Assembly: GCA_944474755.1 (NCBI GenBank)
Contig: OX104120.1
Coordinates: forward strand, 38,730,067-38,794,066
Source: Limnoperna fortunei
Taxonomy: Eukaryota; Mollusca; Bivalvia; Mytilida; Modiolidae
DNA length: 64,000 nucleotides
Direction of reading: 5' to 3'
Numbering within the stretch: the stretch's first letter is position 1; every line of letters starts with the position of its first letter. The notes under the pieces were generated by a model. That model did not search any database. It saw only the letters and a program-made list of their open reading frames with translations, and was not told where the DNA came from. A program made the translations under genes and the position numbers. Shown one piece after another: positions 61,774-64,000 of this stretch.

Positions 61774-62715
61774 CTGAAAATTATTAAGTAAAGTAAATAA
61801 TAACAGGACATACAATTGATAACTTTTCCTTGAAAATATTATTGAGTTTTTGGAAGTTGGTTATGCCATTAAGTTGCCTATGCTCTTAGTATTTTATATT
61901 GATTATTGTTGCCACCTAATTCCTAATAGTTACTTGGCCTGTCTCGTCGGTTCCTTCCGGGTTTATTTTTCTTCCAGGTACAAACATTGGTGGTAAATTT
62001 AGCTTATAACACTATCCTCAGATTAAATTCAGTGTTGTTTGTAGAGTGATTAAATCTAGGTTTGGAAGTTATATGCTAAGAATCTGTGGATCTCTCTGTG
62101 TATTATGGCCTTTTCAACGAATACTACTGTTCCCCCAAAAAGTTGTAAACAAACATTGTTATTCAATTTATATTGAACAATATTTGCAGACGTATGATGA
62201 TTTGTGTCTGTCGTTGTCGCTGTCCGTCTGTGGAGTTTAGACGAAGTTGTTGATTACTACAAACAGTTTCATATATATATTTTTTTTAATTTTCTCACAA
62301 GCGAGTGTCGGAATGGATAATCGGAAAGCCGAATGTTTTTGAGTTAAATTTAGTTTGTTTTGTTCGGGGCTTTCAACATTGTTCTGGGTCACTGAAAACT
62401 CTTGGTTTTGTTCTACTGCTGTTAATGTTACAACTAAATGTTGAAATGTCAATATGATATGGCAATGCATTTAATGATAAGTATACGAATAAATTTAATT
62501 ATCATGGCATTATAATCAGGAACTACATGCTGCGTAAACTATAAAGTCACATCGTGTATGTCTAATATTTTGAAATGTTTGATTACTGTCGCACACCTTA
62601 TTTACGACCCCATTTGACCCCATATTAACTCAGCGTCTCATCTCTAGTTGAAAATATTATATTTTTGTCTCATCAAAAAGTTATGGATTTTTATTTGCAT
62701 ACCTTTAACACTTAC
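61774..62715 (-). other. First visible intron of the C1GALT1-like gene
   Basis: GTAAGT donor (RC of 62710-62715) to TTTTCAG acceptor at 61774-61780. About 940 bp. No repeat recognised; the frames inside are non-coding. Confidence 0.85.
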
Positions 62716-62991
62716 CTTGATGGTAATTTTTATCATCAAACAAAACAGGTTTAATATTTGGGGAACTTTGCAAACTGTTGTTCACTGTATCTGCATTTAT
62801 CGTCTGTACTAGTAATCTCTCGGCCAGATGAATGTAAGACTGTAAATTGTTTGATGAATGAACAATGGTGCTTTGGGCGTCGGATATAAGGAATAACATC
62901 GTTGTCAGAAAATAGAGAATAATTGATATCACTAGTCCGAACAAAGTTCCAAAACAGAAACTATATCTATAGTGATACGATCCTGTAAACA
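62716..62991 (-). CDS. C1GALT1-like, membrane-anchor exon
   Basis: A TTTTTTCAG acceptor (ending 62992) opens an exon whose first two bases are TG. It then encodes a type II membrane anchor (about residues 12-36, rich in F, L, I) and a stem region with NNS (71-73) as a glycosylation sequon, to residue 92. The exon ends CAAG|GTAAGT, leaving one base for the next codon. If the previous exon ends in A, the split ATG starts translation and the protein is 360 residues, close to the 363 of the human enzyme. The upstream exon was not found within 62992-64000. Confidence 0.85.
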
Positions 62992-64000
62992 CTGAAAAAA
63001 TGACATATTATGATGATAAAAACAGAAGCAAAAACCAAGTTCTTTACTTTATCTTCTTATGTTATTATTTAAAGTTTCAGTTCATCGTGTTCGTCCAAAT
63101 CTGTGTCATTTGCCACATTTTGCTGTGCAAGCACTTTTCATGGCATGGTCCGAAAGCACGTTTAAATCGACAAGATCTAGTATATAGAAACTGGAAGCCA
63201 TAATGATGGATAAATGATGGATAAATGCCAATCTCAGACTACATTGACATGTTCATGAAAATTCAGAAGAAAAATACAGATATTTATTTAAGCTCACATT
63301 CATCAACAAGAAAACCCTTAACGTTAGCAATCTATGTTGTTATAAAGTTATTTCATTTATCTATTTATTTCAAAGATTAGTCAGTACCCTTAATTTCATA
63401 CCGCTTTACTTTAAACGAGTTTTGATGAAACTTAATACTTATACAACACAAACCTCTGGAATTACTTTCTTCTTCATCACCCCTTTCAAGTATAATACAT
63501 CTTAGCTTGTAATTACATTTGACTTTTTTCAAATTGTCAAATTACGATAACTTTTGTTTAAGTATTAAATAGGTTTTTAATACCGATTATTCCATCATAT
63601 TAACTGAAACAAAACGTTGAGCGTTGAATATCGATAATCTGAAGATTGTGCTTATTTTCTACCAGATTTGAAGTAGAGGTTGATAACTGCCTGTCTGCAT
63701 TAAGATATTGAGGGCATTAATATACAATATTGCATGTGAACATGCAAGCAGCTCTTTTGATTCAGCAACTAAATAACATTCATGTTATTGTTTAAACTGG
63801 CAAAGCCTTGAATAAATCACACATTTACACTACTGTTGACAACAGCTGAGATACAGCGACTTTACCAATACTCTTTATCATTTTCTTATTGCCTGGAACC
63901 ATACCGTGGTGCTCAAAGCAAGCATATAGAGATGGTTGATAAGGATGCCCTATTGTTGGTATTTTCAAGTCATAATACGGGAACCTGACCGAGGATAATC
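62992..64000. other. Upstream intron or flank of the C1GALT1-like gene
   Basis: No convincing first exon was found. Frame 63000-63203 (+) has no domain. Confidence 0.5.

Overview
This window reads as AT-rich, gene-poor nuclear DNA from a bivalve mollusc, most likely a marine mussel (Mytilus-like). The evidence is spliced genes, tRNA-headed SINEs whose 3' ends read GCGTTAAAC followed by AAAC or ATCA repeats, and fragments of a dispersed repeat (about 1.3, 32.7 and 52.3 kb) that I recall from Mytilus sequence. The species assignment rests on memory, not on a search.

Two genes are well supported. A single-exon class A neuropeptide GPCR of the vasopressin/CCAP/NPS-receptor type lies on the + strand at 39542-40828. 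A C1GALT1-like core-1 beta-1,3-galactosyltransferase lies on the - strand at 58876-62991 in three exons. Its splice phases close exactly to give about 360 residues. Its last exon, too short to show as a long ORF, was found by reading the minus strand. Two coding relics are broken by frameshifts at homopolymers: an SGNH/GDSL-like hydrolase (237-847) and a hAT-type transposase N-terminus (10598-11240). Two weaker exon-like stretches sit at 7.1-8.0 kb.

The rest is dominated by mobile and repetitive DNA. There are decayed 3' ends of one reverse-transcriptase element (4.0, 24.4, 25.5, 35.8, 49.2, probably 53.7 kb), two SINE families, and a GGACGGAC-type repeat. There is a transposon end pair (14.0 and 43.4 kb), a 12-unit array built from a SINE tail (33.6-34.4 kb), a minisatellite (41.85-42.8 kb), an ATTT microsatellite, and a tandem triplication of a roughly 1.46-kb unit (43.76-48.16 kb).

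The most unusual signal is a set of long inverted repeats (14.9, 20.4, 26.2, 27.8 kb). Three share flanks. All have a small apical motif of the form GA, mini-stem, triloop, mini-stem, purine-A, and one pair of arms is perfect over 65 bp. A second is a SINE-tail module of about 62 bp that appears twice with the same 5' boundary, each time flanked by a target-site-like repeat. The genes show no operon-like relationship; each stands alone among repeats.
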